A DNA stretch of 64,000 bases from Diphasiastrum complanatum (GCA_029204225.1 CM055110.1:40316923-40380922), one strand, 5' to 3'; numbered from the stretch's first letter, positions 52,003-63,814 are shown. Numbers and translations: made by a program. Notes: generated from the letters alone by a model not told the origin.

Positions 52003-52793
52003 TGTGAGTACATTTCACATGTGTGGAGCATGTTCCCATATGCGTAAAATAGTTAGAAATAGTTTATAATGTTGACTTTAGGGGTATCATAAAGATTGCT
52101 AGTCAAGCATCTTGGTGTCACTAGGTGATAGGGCCAATTTTGGCTTTAGAGGTCAAATGGTCAAGTACACATGTTTTGTCATGATTAGGCCAAAATTCAA
52201 TTGTGATGCAACTCAAGCTAGCTAGGTTGCTTACACATGTCAATTTTAGGTTTGATGAGTGATGCACCCTATGTGGTGGCAAAAGTCAAAGGGTCCAATC
52301 ACAAGAGAGAGATGTGTTGTAAGGGTCCAATCAAAAGTGAGGGATGTTGTATCACACATCCAATAGGATTAGAGAAGCTATGTTTAAGGGGTCCAATAAG
52401 AATCAAGCATGGATCTCCATGAGTTTCTATATGTACTCTCATTCCCTTCATTAATGTATGAGAGATCTATGAGTTTTTGAGTCAATTTGGAGATTTGCCA
52501 ATTTTGCTTGTACTGTTTTCTCTCTCTAGATGAGCCCAAAAGTGGTATTTTCTCTCTCTATCCAAGGAGAGGAGCTTGTTGGAACTTGGTTTATTTCATG
52601 AAGTCTTCCACATGTGTGAAACACCTTTTGGTAATGAATGAATACATGTAGAATGGTCTTTTTGCCTTAGATCTTGTCGTTGATCTTGGATTTCAATCAA
52701 TAGGTGATCTATAGTGCATGAGCCACAAGCTTAGGAGATCAATTTCACACATTAGGACATTCCCACATGTGTGAATTTTCACATGGTATCAGA
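52003..52793 (+). repeat. copia 5' LTR, plus orientation
   Basis: About 790 bp. It starts near TGTGAGTACATTTCACATGTGTGGAG, ends GAATTTTCACA, and is followed at once by the primer site TGGTATCAGAGCC. It contains the CTCTCTCTAGATGAGC..AGGAGAGGAGCTTG segment, whose reverse complement is in the 61490-62208 LTR. The internal region is cut short at about 52935, where a minus-strand copia begins. Confidence 0.72.
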
Positions 52794-52806
52794 GCCTACC
52801 TAAGTA
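52794..52806 (+). other. initiator-tRNA-Met primer-binding site
   Basis: TGGTATCAGAGCC directly after the LTR end. It is not a tRNA gene. Confidence 0.85.
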
Positions 52807-52934
52807 TTTGATGCATGTTTCATCCAAAGTTTCAAAAATTCATGAAAATCAAGATCTAGTGAGTGTTGATTACATCTCTCATGCTATCTCAAGGAAATTT
52901 GGATCAAGATGGTTCATTATCATAATGATTGAAT

Positions 52935-54310
52935 CATTTCAGGTACTGTAAGAATTGAGAACACTCCAAGTCCTATGTTTCATAAACAATTCTTTTTTCG
53001 ATTCTTTGGTAAAAATATCAGCTACACATTCCTTTGAAAAAACATGTTGAAGTTGCACCACTTTTTTCATGACTTGCTCCCTCACAAAATGATATGCCAC
53101 CTCAATATGCTTGCTCCTAGCATGAAAGATAGGATTGGTTGTCAACTTTTGGGCTGATAGCTTGTCACAAAAGACAATTGGACTCTCTGAAAAATCCAGC
53201 AAGTGAAGATCCTTGATCATTCTCTTGATCCATACCATCTCCTTTTGTGCAATGTGTAAGTGCTTTGTACTTGGCCTCACTAGATGACAATGAGATAGTG
53301 GCTTGTTTCTTCGACATCCATGATATAGCTCCATCACCTATGAAAATACAATGAGCACTTCTGGATTTCCTATCCATTTTATCTCCAGTAAAGTCCAAAT
53401 TTAAAATTCCAAACAAGTTAGGTGATGATCCCTAATACAATATGCCAAAATCTTGAGTTCCCATCATGTATCTCAAAACTCGTTTTCCTAGCTTCCAATG
53501 CTCTTCACTAGGATCTTGCATAAATTGGCTTAATCTACCAACACAATAGCTTAGATCTGGTCTTGTGATGGTAAGATAGATAAGTGAACCAACTAGCTTT
53601 ATATAGAGAGTAATGTCCTTGAAGGATCTTTCATTACCTCTTATAGTTAGCTTTACATTTGACCCCATAGGTGAATGATCATACTTATTCATAACAAAGC
53701 CTTGAGAGAGTAAAAAAGTGTTAAGTTTAGCATACCAACTCCTTGGTGCTTGCTTAAGGCCATACAAATTCTTTTGTCGAAGACACACATGATTTGGCTT
53801 TGTAGGTGAAATGTAGCTCTCGAGTTGCTCCATGTACATTCCTCCTCAAGATCACCATTCAAAAAAGCATTTGTGATATCCAATTGCCATATATCCCATC
53901 CATAAAGAGTAGCAAGAGAGATGATGACCCGAATGCTTACCATCTTTGCCACCATGTTCTTGAGCATATCCTTTTGCCACCAACCTTGTCTTATGCTTAT
54001 TGATAGATCCATCGTGGTTTATCTTCATCTTGAAGATCCATTTACATCCAATAGCTTTCTTGTCCTTTGGTAACTCCACCAATCTCCATGTTTCATTCTT
54101 CACAAGAGCTTGATACTCAAGATCGATTACTTGGATCCACTCCTCCTTGTTCCTTGCTTCATCTACACAAGTAGCTTCATCAAAAGAGGTTAGAAAAGAA
54201 AAATGTGTACCTCCAACAACTTGCTTATCTTTTTCATCATATGTGACCCTTAAAGGTGTTTGCCTTTGCCTTGATATCCTAGCAATGAATCAAGCAAATG
54301 ATGGTGTAGT
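52935..54310 (-). pseudogene. copia reverse transcriptase/RNase H, frame-broken
   Basis: Reading leftwards, the RT start (54103) has WRLVELPKDKKAIGCKWIFK and KTRLVAKGYAQEHG. The RT core has LYGWDIWQLDITNAFLNGDL, then RQKNLYGLKQAPRSWYAKLN (53839 frame). A deletion removes the YVDD block and joins to ERSFKDITLYIKLVGSLIYL. RNase H is split between 53416 and 52939 (AISWMSKKQATISLSSSEAK, NPIFHARSKHIEVAYHFVRE). The lost active site and shifts make it dead. Confidence 0.85.
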
Positions 54311-54549
54311 AGGACGAGTTTGGCCTCTTTATATAAGGCTTAGGACCACCTATGCATATAGCAATGCAATGTCCCAACTTCCCTATACATAGATCAATCG
54401 AGAATAGAGTCTCTATGCATGGATCCTCTATTCATAGAATTGCTATTAATATTCTACACATGCATATACGGTCCCAAACCTTGTACTAACTCCAATTAGT
54501 GTGTCTGGTCCTCACAAGGTTATTAATTACTTGCAGGTCATGTCCAATA

Positions 54550-55244
54550 TGTGAAAGTACTGTACTTTAGGACCATAAATGGATCTACAAAAGATCCACA
54601 GGAGTGATTGGATGCTTGCTTAACAATCTATCAAAAAACTAGACACAAAAAAGTTGATCTAGATTGGCAATTTGACAAACAACAAGCATTAACAATCAAA
54701 AGCATTGATAAACATTGAAATCCGAGCCCACACGTGTGTACTACAGGCTGTAGTACGGCCTTCAACCTGAGAAACAAGTAGAAATTGATTTGGTTTCATT
54801 TGGATCACAAAAACTCAATGTACATAGTGAACTAGCTTGAGATTGCCAATGAGCTCCAAAAATTTTCTATCTTCTCACTATGGAGCGAGGGAATACATAG
54901 CAAATTCGACTTCCTTCTTGAAGTTAGGTGGATTTCCAGCATGTAATAAGGAAGTTAACTCACTCTCCTTGACCTAAAATGAAACTCTAGCCTATTTCCT
55001 AGAGTTATGCTTGGTAGGTAGCTAGTTGGTCAAATTTTCACCTTAAACTTAGGTGTAGGTCCTATAAAGTAGGGATGACCACCAAATAGACATGACCAAC
55101 TCTCTTGACTTGACCTAACCTACATTAGGATGGGTTGTGGCATCATGGCCTCACATGTGTGGGACCCACTTGTGTACACAATTTACACTATTCTACATGG
55201 TTTTTGATCAAGCTAGATTTGCCAATTTTTGGCAATTCTTCACA
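54550..55244 (-). repeat. 3' LTR of the young copia element
   Basis: 695 bp, TGTGAAAG to TTCACA; near-identical to 58301-59001. The clearest length difference is at GGGTTGTGGCATC here versus GGGTTTCCCATGTGGCATC in the other copy. Confidence 0.93.
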
Positions 55245-55454
55245 CTCCTCCTCAAATTTAGCTTGATCTATTTACAACTCTCTTGATAGATCAATGAAAG
55301 CTTTTAGAAGTGTCTAAAAAATCCAGCTACAAAGAAGGAACTTTTGAGACTCCAATAGAGAATGATGTCCATGAAGGATCTTTCACCACCTCTTAGAGGA
55401 TCCCTTACAAGATGTTCCATAAATGTGTCTATATACATGTAGCACACTTCAAAA

Positions 55455-56363
55455 CTAAACATCATGCCAAGCCATGGATTCCAAGGCATTTTGTGCACTT
55501 GAAGATACATCAATTAAAATATTAAGTGCATAAATAATGTTGCCAAAGACAACTTGTCTTGCTTGATCCATATGATTGAGCCTAGATGGCTCCATCTTGA
55601 TACTCAAGATTCTTCTTGGAGTCCTCGGGTCTTGAGCTTGCTCCTCCACTTGACTTGACTCCAAACCATCAATGAATTGAATAATGTGTTGATCCAAAGG
55701 TGCTTCTTCAAGTTTACAAATCTTCCACTCTTGAAAGATCACATTTCCACCATTGACAAATTCTTTGGCTGAAAACAAGTAGATTCTACAATCTCTACTT
55801 GAAGAGCAAAACACTACCATTATTCCTATCATTGAAATAGGATAATCTTTGGTCCTTACATTGGAATGATCATGCACAAAGCATGTGGACACAAAGATTT
55901 CCAAAGCAAATGATGTTTCATCTTTTATGACTCTATTCAAACTATTACAAAAATAGTTATCCAATGAAATTGCTTTATCAACAACAAATGTAGATTTCAA
56001 AGCATCCCATTTCATTGTCTTGTCATACAAAGTAATAAACACCATGGATCTTAAAGATAAGAAACAAGTCACCTCATGTCTACTACTACTTTTCAAAAAG
56101 TATTCAAAGATAGTAGACACTCCAATGCTCACCACCCTTGCAAGATGCACACTTGAATGGACAATTTGCATGCAATTTGATGACTCGGCCATTGTCATTG
56201 AGGACTCCCTTGGAACTCTCATGCTTTGAGGCTGATCCTCAAGATCTTCCTCCTTTTGATGCTCCTCCTCAATGCAAGCAAAATCACACTTTGCCAAAAT
56301 CTCCTCTTGAGTGATCTCCTCCTTTGCCAAGCTCATTCTTTCAAAAGCAACACTAGCTTCCAA
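55455..56363 (-). pseudogene. integrase-like continuation in frame after the TAG stop
   Basis: It is in the same frame as gag-protease, directly after the amber codon, and open for 302 residues. Landmarks are EASVAFERMSLAKEEITQEE, then MQIVHSSVHLARVV (where copia integrase has its first catalytic Asp; here Ser), YFLKSSSRHEVTCFLSL, KWDALKSTFV and CRIYLFSAKEFVNGGNVIFQ. The pre-integrase His/Cys motif and the DNGGE-type block are not visible. It is therefore a catalytically dead integrase derivative that nevertheless has no stops. Translation through TAG would give about 690 residues. Confidence 0.6.
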
Positions 56364-57521
56364 CTAAAACAATCTTCCATGTTTAAATCCCTTTGCAATG
56401 CAAACATCATTCTTCAAGATGAAGCAAACACCATGCTTAAAGTGGACATCCAAACCACTTTCTAAGAGTAGACCAACACTATTTGCATTAAAGACAAACT
56501 TTTTAGCATCATTGAATGAGTGTAAGGTTGAGAAAAAGTCCTTTTCACAAGACATGTGGGAGCTAGCCCCACTGTCGATCCACCAATTGTCTCTTGAATT
56601 GCTATTGCTTGTCGGTGAGGATGTAGATGCCATCAAGAATACATCTACTTCATCCTCCTCCTCCTCCTTTGCAAGGTTTCCTTGTTTGTCCTCCTCCACT
56701 TGTGCTCTTAGCCTCTTGTAGCATTCAGATGTATAATGCCCCTTCTTTCCACAAAAGAAGCATTTTTGCTTTGACTTGTCCTTTGAGCTTGACGCATCAT
56801 CCTCTTCTTTGGCCTCCTTTGGATGCTTCTTCTTTCCATTGGTCTTCTTTTTGCCCTTGAATGAAAAATTGGCTTTCTCATCACCATCCTGCAACGACAA
56901 GGAACTCATCCTAGATTTTGCATGGAGCATCCTACACTCTTCAGCCACTAATACACTGTGAAGTTTTTCTATAGCTGGCAAAGTGTCTTGGATGGCAAAA
57001 CTTTGGACCAAATTTGCAAAGTCATCTCCTAGACTATTAAGGACAATTTGTACAAGCTCTCCATCATGAATCTTCTCTCCAATGGAAGCCAACTCCCTAT
57101 TTAGAGACTTGATTCTGAGTGCATAATCTTGTGCACTCTCCTCACTTCTCCTCATGCTTTGCAAAATTTGATTTCTAAGCATAAGAACTCTAGAAGTGTT
57201 GCTAGACTCATAGATTGATTTTAAAGACTCCCAAGCCTCTTTAGCATTAGTACAAGCTGATACTTCTCTCAACAAATAATTGCTCACATTCATCTTCACA
57301 CAATGAAGTGCAAGCCTAGATCTCTTCTTGTATCTAGCTAACTCCTGTGCACCTAGAGGTTCATCTTCATCTTCAATCAAAAACTCATAAAGGTCTTGGA
57401 GCACCAATAGTGACTCCATTCTAACCTTCCAAATAGCATAATTTGTAGAATTCAACCTCTCACTAGCTTCTAGAAGGTATGCTCCAGCAGATCCCATCTT
57501 ACTAGTGACTTCTACAAACAA
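56364..57521 (-). CDS. copia gag with zinc knuckle and protease motif, intact frame
   Basis: A 385-residue frame. The N terminus (GSAGAYLLEASERLNSTNYA, IWKVRMESLLVLQDLYEFL) and the middle (SIYESSNTSRVLMLRNQIL, SMRRSEESAQDYALRIKSL) are a copia Gag capsid (UBN2-type) that packages element RNA. A Lys-rich linker leads to a zinc knuckle CFFCGKKGHYTSEC, then an acidic stretch and the protease motif WWIDSGASSHM. It ends at an amber codon (56366-56364) in GRLF-stop-LEASVAF, where relatives have Lys. The frame stays open beyond it. The start could be the first Met or the internal MGSAG. Confidence 0.88.
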   Translation of the reverse strand: MFVEVTSKMGSAGAYLLEASERLNSTNYAIWKVRMESLLVLQDLYEFLIEDEDEPLGAQELARYKKRSRLALHCVKMNVSNYLLREVSACTNAKEAWESLKSIYESSNTSRVLMLRNQILQSMRRSEESAQDYALRIKSLNRELASIGEKIHDGELVQIVLNSLGDDFANLVQSFAIQDTLPAIEKLHSVLVAEECRMLHAKSRMSSLSLQDGDEKANFSFKGKKKTNGKKKHPKEAKEEDDASSSKDKSKQKCFFCGKKGHYTSECYKRLRAQVEEDKQGNLAKEEEEDEVDVFLMASTSSPTSNSNSRDNWWIDSGASSHMSCEKDFFSTLHSFNDAKKFVFNANSVGLLLESGLDVHFKHGVCFILKNDVCIAKGFKHGRLF

Positions 57522-57528
57522 GAAATAG

Positions 57529-57890
57529 ATTTGATTGACTTGAAACTCACAAAGGTCTCACACTTGCAGTGTTTCACTCAAATTTGATTTCTAATCCAAC
57601 AACTGGACTTATAATCACAGAGTTATCACTCCCTCACAAAGCTGGAATGAAGATAAGATGAAGTGAAAACTACTTTCAAACAAATCTTGCCAAGAAATGG
57701 ATTTGATTGTCTCTAGAAACTCACTAAGGTCTCTCTCTTGTAGTTTTTCACTCAAATTAGATTTCTAATCCAACAAATGGACTTATAATCTCAGTTCTAG
57801 CACTCCCTCACAAAATTGGAATGAAGATAAGATGATGTGAAATCTACTTACAATCAAATCTTGCCAATTTTGGCTATTTTTGGACAAAAA
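57529..57890. repeat. 172-bp tandem duplication in the young copia leader
   Basis: The segment from about 57529 to 57700 (GATTTGATTGACTTGAAACTCAC...CAAATCTTGCCAA) is followed by a diverged copy from 57702 (GATTTGATTGTCTCTAGAAACTCAC...CAAATCTTGCCAA). It lies between the primer site and gag. Confidence 0.85.
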
Positions 57891-58287
57891 AATGACTTAA
57901 TCTCTTTCTTCCTTTTTGGTGTACTTTCAAGACCTGTTTTTAACCTTAATAGGACTTGAACTCAGCCTAGATTAATTAGATTCCATGAAACAAATTCAAA
58001 TCTAATCAATGGCAAATGATCTTGGTAGATTATCCTAGGATCTCCACCAAAAATTATACCAATAGCTCGCAAATTGAATTTTTTTGGATCAAATGAATAC
58101 CATGCATTAAATGCAGGTTCAGAGGTGCCCACACGTGGACAGTACGGATTTGGACCCCTACCAAGTTTGGGATCAAATCTCCTCACCAAAATCAAGATTC
58201 TAGCTTGCCCTCTCAATACTAGCTTTTAGCACCAAAACTTGCTAAAAATAGATTTGCATTAGATCAATGGCTTATGCTCTTGTACTT
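57891..58287. other. remaining untranslated leader of the young copia element
   Basis: No gene expected or seen between the tandem duplication and the primer site. Confidence 0.5.
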
Positions 58288-58300
58288 GGCTCTGATACCA
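58288..58300 (-). other. primer-binding site of the young copia element
   Basis: Minus strand TGGTATCAGAGCC, complementary to the 3' end of initiator tRNA-Met. Confidence 0.88.
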
Positions 58301-59001
58301 TGTGAAAGTACTGTATTTTAGGACCATAAATGGATCTACAAAAGATCCACAAGAGTGATTGGATGCTTGCTTAACAATCTATCAAAAAACTAGACACAAA
58401 AAAGTTGATCTAGATTGGCAATTTGACAAACAACAAGCATTAACAATCAAAAGCATTGATAAACATTGAAATCCGAGCCCACACGTGTGTACTAAAGGCT
58501 GTAGTACGACCTTCAACCTGAGAAATAAGTAGAAATTGATTTGGTTTCATTTGGATCACAAAAACTCAATGTACATAGTGAACTAGCTTGAGATTGCCAA
58601 TGAGCTCCAAAATTTTTCTATCTTCTCACTATGGAGAGAGGGAATACATAGCAAATTCGACTTCCTTCTTGAAGTTAGGTGGATTTCCAGCATGTAATAA
58701 GGAAGTTAACTCACTCTCCTTGACCTAAAATGAAACCCTAGTCTATTTCCTAGAGTTATGCTTGGTAGGTAGCTAGTTGGTCAAATTTTCACCTTAAACT
58801 TAGGTGTAGGTCCTATAAAGTAGGGATGACCACCAAATAGACATGACCAACTCTCTTGACTTGACCTAACCTACATTAGGATGGGTTTCCCATGTGGCAT
58901 CATGGCCTCACATGTGTGGGACCCACTTGTGTACACAATTTACACTATTCTACATGGTTTTTGATCAAGCTAGATTTGCCAATTTTTGGCAATTCTTCAC
59001 A
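58301..59001 (-). repeat. 5' LTR of the young copia element
   Basis: 701 bp, beside the primer site at 58288-58300. Confidence 0.93.
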
Positions 59002-59107
59002 CAGTATGACGTGGCATAACTAGTAAGCTTGATTCACTAGAGTACTGCGGGAATCTTATGTTCTGCATGAAAAATGCAAAAATAAGCTAGGTAGAGGCCA
59101 AAAATCT

Positions 59108-59887
59108 TGTATATAGATAAACACACATGTGTGGAGCCTGTTCCCACGTGTGAAACTAGTGTACTTGTTAATCCTATATGTTGTACATATGATTTAATTC
59201 AAGTTCTAGTGGCTAAAAAGGCCAAAAACTAGTTTTCTAGACATATGACACATGGCATCAATCTATTGATTGCATGAGCCACATCCTTTGGTTAGGTGTC
59301 ACATCCCATGTGTAGAGGATAGCTCACATGCGTGGAATAAGCTGAAGTAGACGAATTTTGACTTCTAGAAGATTTTCAAGTAGATCTCCATATAGAAGGA
59401 AAATGGACCAAAAGTGCTCAAAATAGAAGGTTTTGTCCAAGTGTCAGTTTTACATGATGAATCATTATATGACAAAGCACCTTCACACATGTGGGATCAA
59501 AGGGATGATCAGTACCACAAGCTCCCACTTATTGTATATATAGAGCCACATTTGGTCATAATCATAATGAGACACCAATCTTGGTTTTGGAAGCAATTTT
59601 GAGTGATTCTCTCCATTTGTCTACATTTGTTTTGATTGGTTTAAGGTGATCAATGTGTATTTGATTTTCAAGTTGGAGTCCGTATTCAGATAGTGTTTCA
59701 CACGTGTGAAACCAGAAAGTACACTTACCTTCAATTAATGATTGTTCTTGTTAGGATTTTGTGTCTAGAATTGATCTAGATTGATCTTAATCTGAAGTAG
59801 ATTGATAGATCAAGTAATCTGACAACCAATCCCTCTTGAGGATCAGATTAGGATCCACTCTTGGTCCTTTTTGTACTTTTTTTCACA
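59108..59887 (+). repeat. copia 5' LTR, plus orientation
   Basis: About 780 bp. It starts near TGTATATAGATAAACACACATG and ends CTTTTTTTCACA, directly before TGGTATCAGAGCC. It shares the TGTGTGGAGCCTGTTCCCACGTG start segment with the LTRs at 52003 and 63815. No matching 3' LTR is in the window. Confidence 0.65.
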
Positions 59888-59900
59888 TGGTATCAGAGCC
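59888..59900 (+). other. primer-binding site after the 59108-59887 LTR
   Basis: TGGTATCAGAGCC, initiator-tRNA-Met type. Confidence 0.85.
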
Positions 59901-61489
59901 TAGTACAAGAAGTTTTGTTGAAATTGATAGGGTTAATCCAAATCAAAGCCAAAACTAGTAGTTTTTTGGAAACTAGTCAAATTTTGTGTAGCGAGTTGGA
60001 TTTGATAGTTATCCTCAAAATTTTTGGTCCAGATCTTGTTGTGGTCTGTAGGAAGCCTTTTCACATGTGTGAGTCCATACAGCTCCGGTTTTGGCTGAGA
60101 AAATTCAAAAAATTGTACAATTTGACTCACACACCCAATTTGAGATATTTTTCGTGCAAAATCAAGCATTTTTTATAGAGAATATAATCCCTTGATTAGT
60201 TCTTGGATTAGATCAGACAAGAAATCAAATTTTAAGCTTGAATTAGGTGCATTAATTGATTATCTCTGATTTTTTGAGTGCATGTTGAAGTTGAGAGAGA
60301 TTTTGCTAAAAATCATAGATTAAGGAGTAATATGCAAGGTGAGAGGTTGAAATCCATTGTACCATCACTCAAGATTTGTTCAAGAGTGATAGGGTCAAGT
60401 TTAGAAGCATCAATTTGCTAGAAAACATCCTTGGATCTGTCCTCCAAGTGAAACCTTTGAGAGTTTCTAGTGCATATAGAGCATCTATGCAAATCTTTTG
60501 TAGAATTTGACATAGATTGGCTTAAATTGAGAGTTCTAGAAAAGAGATTGAGATCCAAGTCACATTGTTCAACCCTACTCAATTTGTTTGAGTGATTTTA
60601 AGGTTTGAAAAGAGTCATTAAGGTGTCTATGACAAATGTGTAGAGAGAGATCCAATTTTCTAAGAGTTCCTTTGTAGAGGGCAAGATCTAGAAGCTCATT
60701 ATGTGTTGTTATTGGTGAAGAATTTGTCTTTTCCTATGTGATCAAATCTTTCTAAGTGGCATTAGCTCTTTGAAGCACAATATCTTAGTGAGAAGAATCA
60801 CAACTTTTGATTTTGAATTTCATTCCAAGTCTTAAAAGGTAGAGTAATTGGTGGAATCCAATAGGAGTGATTGAATTCAATTTGTTGAGCAAAAATTGAC
60901 ATAGTATGTATGAAACTCAAATTAGTACTATTCAACTTTCTTTGTGAGAGTGTGAGGGTCAATTTGTGATCCCATTGGATGTCTAGAATGAGGAGGAGTC
61001 CATATTTGAGTATTCATGCATGGTTGAGATCTTTGTGAATCTCTAGTTGTCTAAATTTTTAAGCTTTGGTGGTGTAGTTTGTTTTCAAATCAAATCAAAT
61101 TCATTCTAAATCTCAAGAGTGAGATTATTTGGATCAAGAGTGAGTCCAAAAGAAGTGATTAAGTTTGATTTTCATGTGTTTGAAACAAAACCCATCTTTT
61201 GTTCAAGAATCTCAAGTGTTGAGAGAACTAGTCAAGTGAAAAGGAAAATCTAGGTGTCAAATCTTTTCATATACATTTCAATTTTCAAAAGAAAGAGTCA
61301 TTGGTATTTGATGAGTCCAATAGGGAGTGGATCTGATTTCTTTTGTGATTGGATTCAAAGATTGTATTCTTTTGTCTTAGTGATCAAAGCAAAGTTTCCA
61401 AGTGGCTAGTCATTACTTTGAAGATTGATTCTTAGGTTTGTGAGCTAGATCTTTTGTAGATCCTTCTAGATTGTTGAAGATGTTCAAAT
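59901..61489 (+). other. copia leader sequence, non-coding
   Basis: A+T-rich sequence (TTTGAGTGATTTTAAGGTTTG, CAAAGAGTCATTGGTATTTGA and similar) without a sustained frame. It is taken as the untranslated leader of the plus-strand element, interrupted by the minus-strand LTR at 61490. Confidence 0.4.
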
Positions 61490-62208
61490 TGTTGAATTTC
61501 ACATGTGTGGACTGTCCACTACATATACTTGTGATCTCCTAAGGTGTGTAGATGCACCAAGATCAAGACTAGATTGAGATTCAAAATCTATCTTTGAATC
61601 TATGGCAAAAACACACTACTACATGCATTCAATCACTTCCAACTCTCACTCACACGTGTGGGAAGTATCAAAACATAATCTAAGTAAAAACAAGCTTCTC
61701 TCCTCGGGTAGAGAGAGAAAAAGCATCATGAGCTCTCAGTTAGAGAGAGAAAGCTAGAAATCCAATAACTCACAAAATCCATGAAATTACCAAATCAATT
61801 AGATCCAAAATGAGAAGTACAATGATACTAGGATCCACGAGCTACCACTATGCTTAACTATGATTGGACCATATTTTGTCACCTCTTGATCCTATTGGAT
61901 CATTGATCCATGCACCTCTTAATTCTATTGGACTATATTCAAGCACACCTCAATTTCCTATTGGACCTCACAAGGTTCCACCTCTAAATCCTATTGGACC
62001 TCTTGGAATTCATTAAACAAAAGCTTTACACTTGTCTACACTCTAATTGGCTACTCTATTTTGGCTCAATAGTGGCATTACAAGTGGAAATGCATAATTT
62101 GCCATCTATGCCAAATTTATTCCTATCAACATCCTACACCTAGATGCTTGATGTAAAAAACATAAGACCCCTATATCTAACATAGATAATTTTTTTCAAT
62201 TCTTCACA
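61490..62208 (-). repeat. 3' LTR of the 61490-63814 copia element
   Basis: About 719 bp. Its segment 62060-62170 is the reverse complement of 63880-64000, and its 61690-61740 CTCTCTCT segment is the reverse complement of part of the 52003 LTR, so all are one LTR family in opposite orientations. Confidence 0.7.
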
Positions 62209-62225
62209 TCCTCCTAAAAAATTAT

Positions 62226-63717
62226 CTATGAAGATTTGAGCATTGATCTTGATATAACTCCAAGATTAGATCTATGCTTGATGAAAGCACTTTTGCTCAA
62301 AGGCTTAATGAGTAGATCGGCAATACAAGAGGATGAGTTGACATGTTCCAAATAGATTTCACCTCCAATAAGCTTTTCTCTCACAAAATGGTGTGCCACT
62401 TCTATGTGCTTGCTTCTTGCATGAAATATGGGATTATTGGCAAGAGCTTGGGCCGAGATGTTATCACACTTGATCCTTGGTAGATCATCCTCCTTGATGC
62501 ACTTTAGCTCCATTAATAACCTCTTGATCCAAAGCACTTCTTTGGTAGTTGTAGTGAGTGCTTTGTACTCGGCCTCACATGAAGAGAGAGATATAGTATC
62601 TTGCTTTTTGGAAATCCAAGATATAAGATTGCCTCCAAGAAAGATAGTGTATGCACTAATAGACTTTCGATCCATCTTGTCACTTGCAAAGTCCGAATCT
62701 GAGTAGCCAATAATGGATAGATCTTCACTTTTATAGAGTAGACCATAATCACAAGATGAAGATACATATCTTAAAATCCTCTTGGCCATCTTCCAATGAT
62801 GGATCTTAGGATCTTGCATAAATTGACTTAATTTGTGCACACAAAAACTTAGATCGGGCCTAGTAATTGTAAGCCAAATCAAGGAGCCTACAAGACTCCT
62901 AAAAAGTGTGATGTCCTCAGAGGATCTTTCATCACCTTTATTAGGATCTTTTACAATTTGCTCCATTGGAGTATCTATGCTCTTAGAACTTTCCATATGG
63001 AATTTTTTCAACATAGAGTGAGCATATCTAGATTGGCATATAAAGACATGATGTTCATAAAAATCAATTTCTAGGCCTAGGATGTAATGCATCTCTCCTA
63101 GATCTTGCATTTTAAACTCACATCCAAGTGCTAGGTTGGTTTCATCAACTAGCTTGATACAACTTCCACAAAGAATAATGTCATCAACATAAATTAGAAG
63201 AATGACAATATTGCTATCAACAAACTTTAGATACATGGAAGGATCATAGTCACTAAGAGTAAATCCTAGTGAGATAAGAAAAGAGTTAAGTCTTGAATAC
63301 CATGATCTTGGTGCTTGCTTGAGTCCATAAAGACTTTTGAAGAGCAAGCACACTTTGGACTCATCCTTGATGAATCCTTGAGGTTGTTCCATATAGATCT
63401 CCTCCTCAAGATAACCATTTAGAAAAGCATTGGATACATCTAATTGGAACACCTTCCACTTGAAAAAACAAGCAATAGAAATAAGAATTCTTATTGTCAC
63501 CATCTTTGCAGCGGGTGCAAAGTTCTCCTCATAATCAAGACCATGGATTTGAGCAAAATCCTTTGGCACATAATCTTGCTTTATGCTTGTTGATGGTGCC
63601 ATCATGATTGAACTTGATCCGAAATACCCACTTGCAACCAATCACATGCTTGTTGGATGGAGGATCCACAAGCTCCCAAGTATTGTTGGTGATCAATGCA
63701 TCATACTCTTGCTTCAT
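62226..63717 (-). pseudogene. copia reverse transcriptase and RNase H (one frameshift)
   Basis: The frame at 63717-63535 starts the RT (NNTWELVDPPSNKHVIGCKW, INKHKARLCAKGF). A one-base shift near 63565 leads to the 63641-62226 frame. It continues AQIHGLDYEENFAPAAKMVT, FQLDVSNAFLNGYLEEEIYM (catalytic Asp), SLYGLKQAPRSWYSRLN, LLIYVDDIILCGS (YVDD), then RNase H with IIGYSDSDFASDKMDRKSIS, ISLSSCEAEYKALTTTTKEV, IKCDNISAQALANNPIFHAR and ADLLIKPLSKSAF. Apart from the shift, all catalytic residues are present, so it is young or close to functional. Confidence 0.88.
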
Positions 63718-63814
63718 GGCATCATACCACTCCTTGGTATTGAGTGCCTCTTGTACATTCTTTGGTGCGAGAAATTGGCAAAAATCTAGCTTGGTATTTT
63801 TTATGATAGAAGTT

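Larger units (their letters stand above)
54550..59001 (-). mobile_element. young Ty1/copia element, minus, RT deleted
   Basis: The LTRs at 54550-55244 and 58301-59001 begin TGTGAAAGTACTG and end ATTCTTCACA. By eye they differ by roughly ten substitutions and one small indel. Flanks CAATA (54545-54549) and CAGTA (59002-59006) form a 5-bp target duplication with one mismatch. A primer site (58288-58300) and a polypurine tract (minus GAGGAGGAG, 55245-55259) abut the LTRs. The interior has gag, protease and an integrase-like part, then only the end of the RT region (55513-55304, VRDPLRGGERSFMDI). With no RT core it would depend on other elements. Confidence 0.92.
61490..63814 (-). mobile_element. 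Ty1/copia element, minus: RT/RNase H and 3' LTR
   Basis: The 3' LTR (61490-62208) runs TGTTGAATTTC to TTCTTCACA. A polypurine-type tract follows on the inner side (minus TTTTTTAGGAGGA). The pol frame fills 62226-63717. At 63815 the copia coding sequence (TKLDFCQFLAPKNVQEALNT) is cut by an inverted LTR fragment, so gag and integrase are not in the window. Confidence 0.8.

Noticed and set aside
52794-52806. tRNA-Met gene fragments at the TGGTATCAGAGCC sites
   Set aside because: Each is 13 bp and sits exactly at an LTR edge, so they are primer-binding sites, not tRNA genes.
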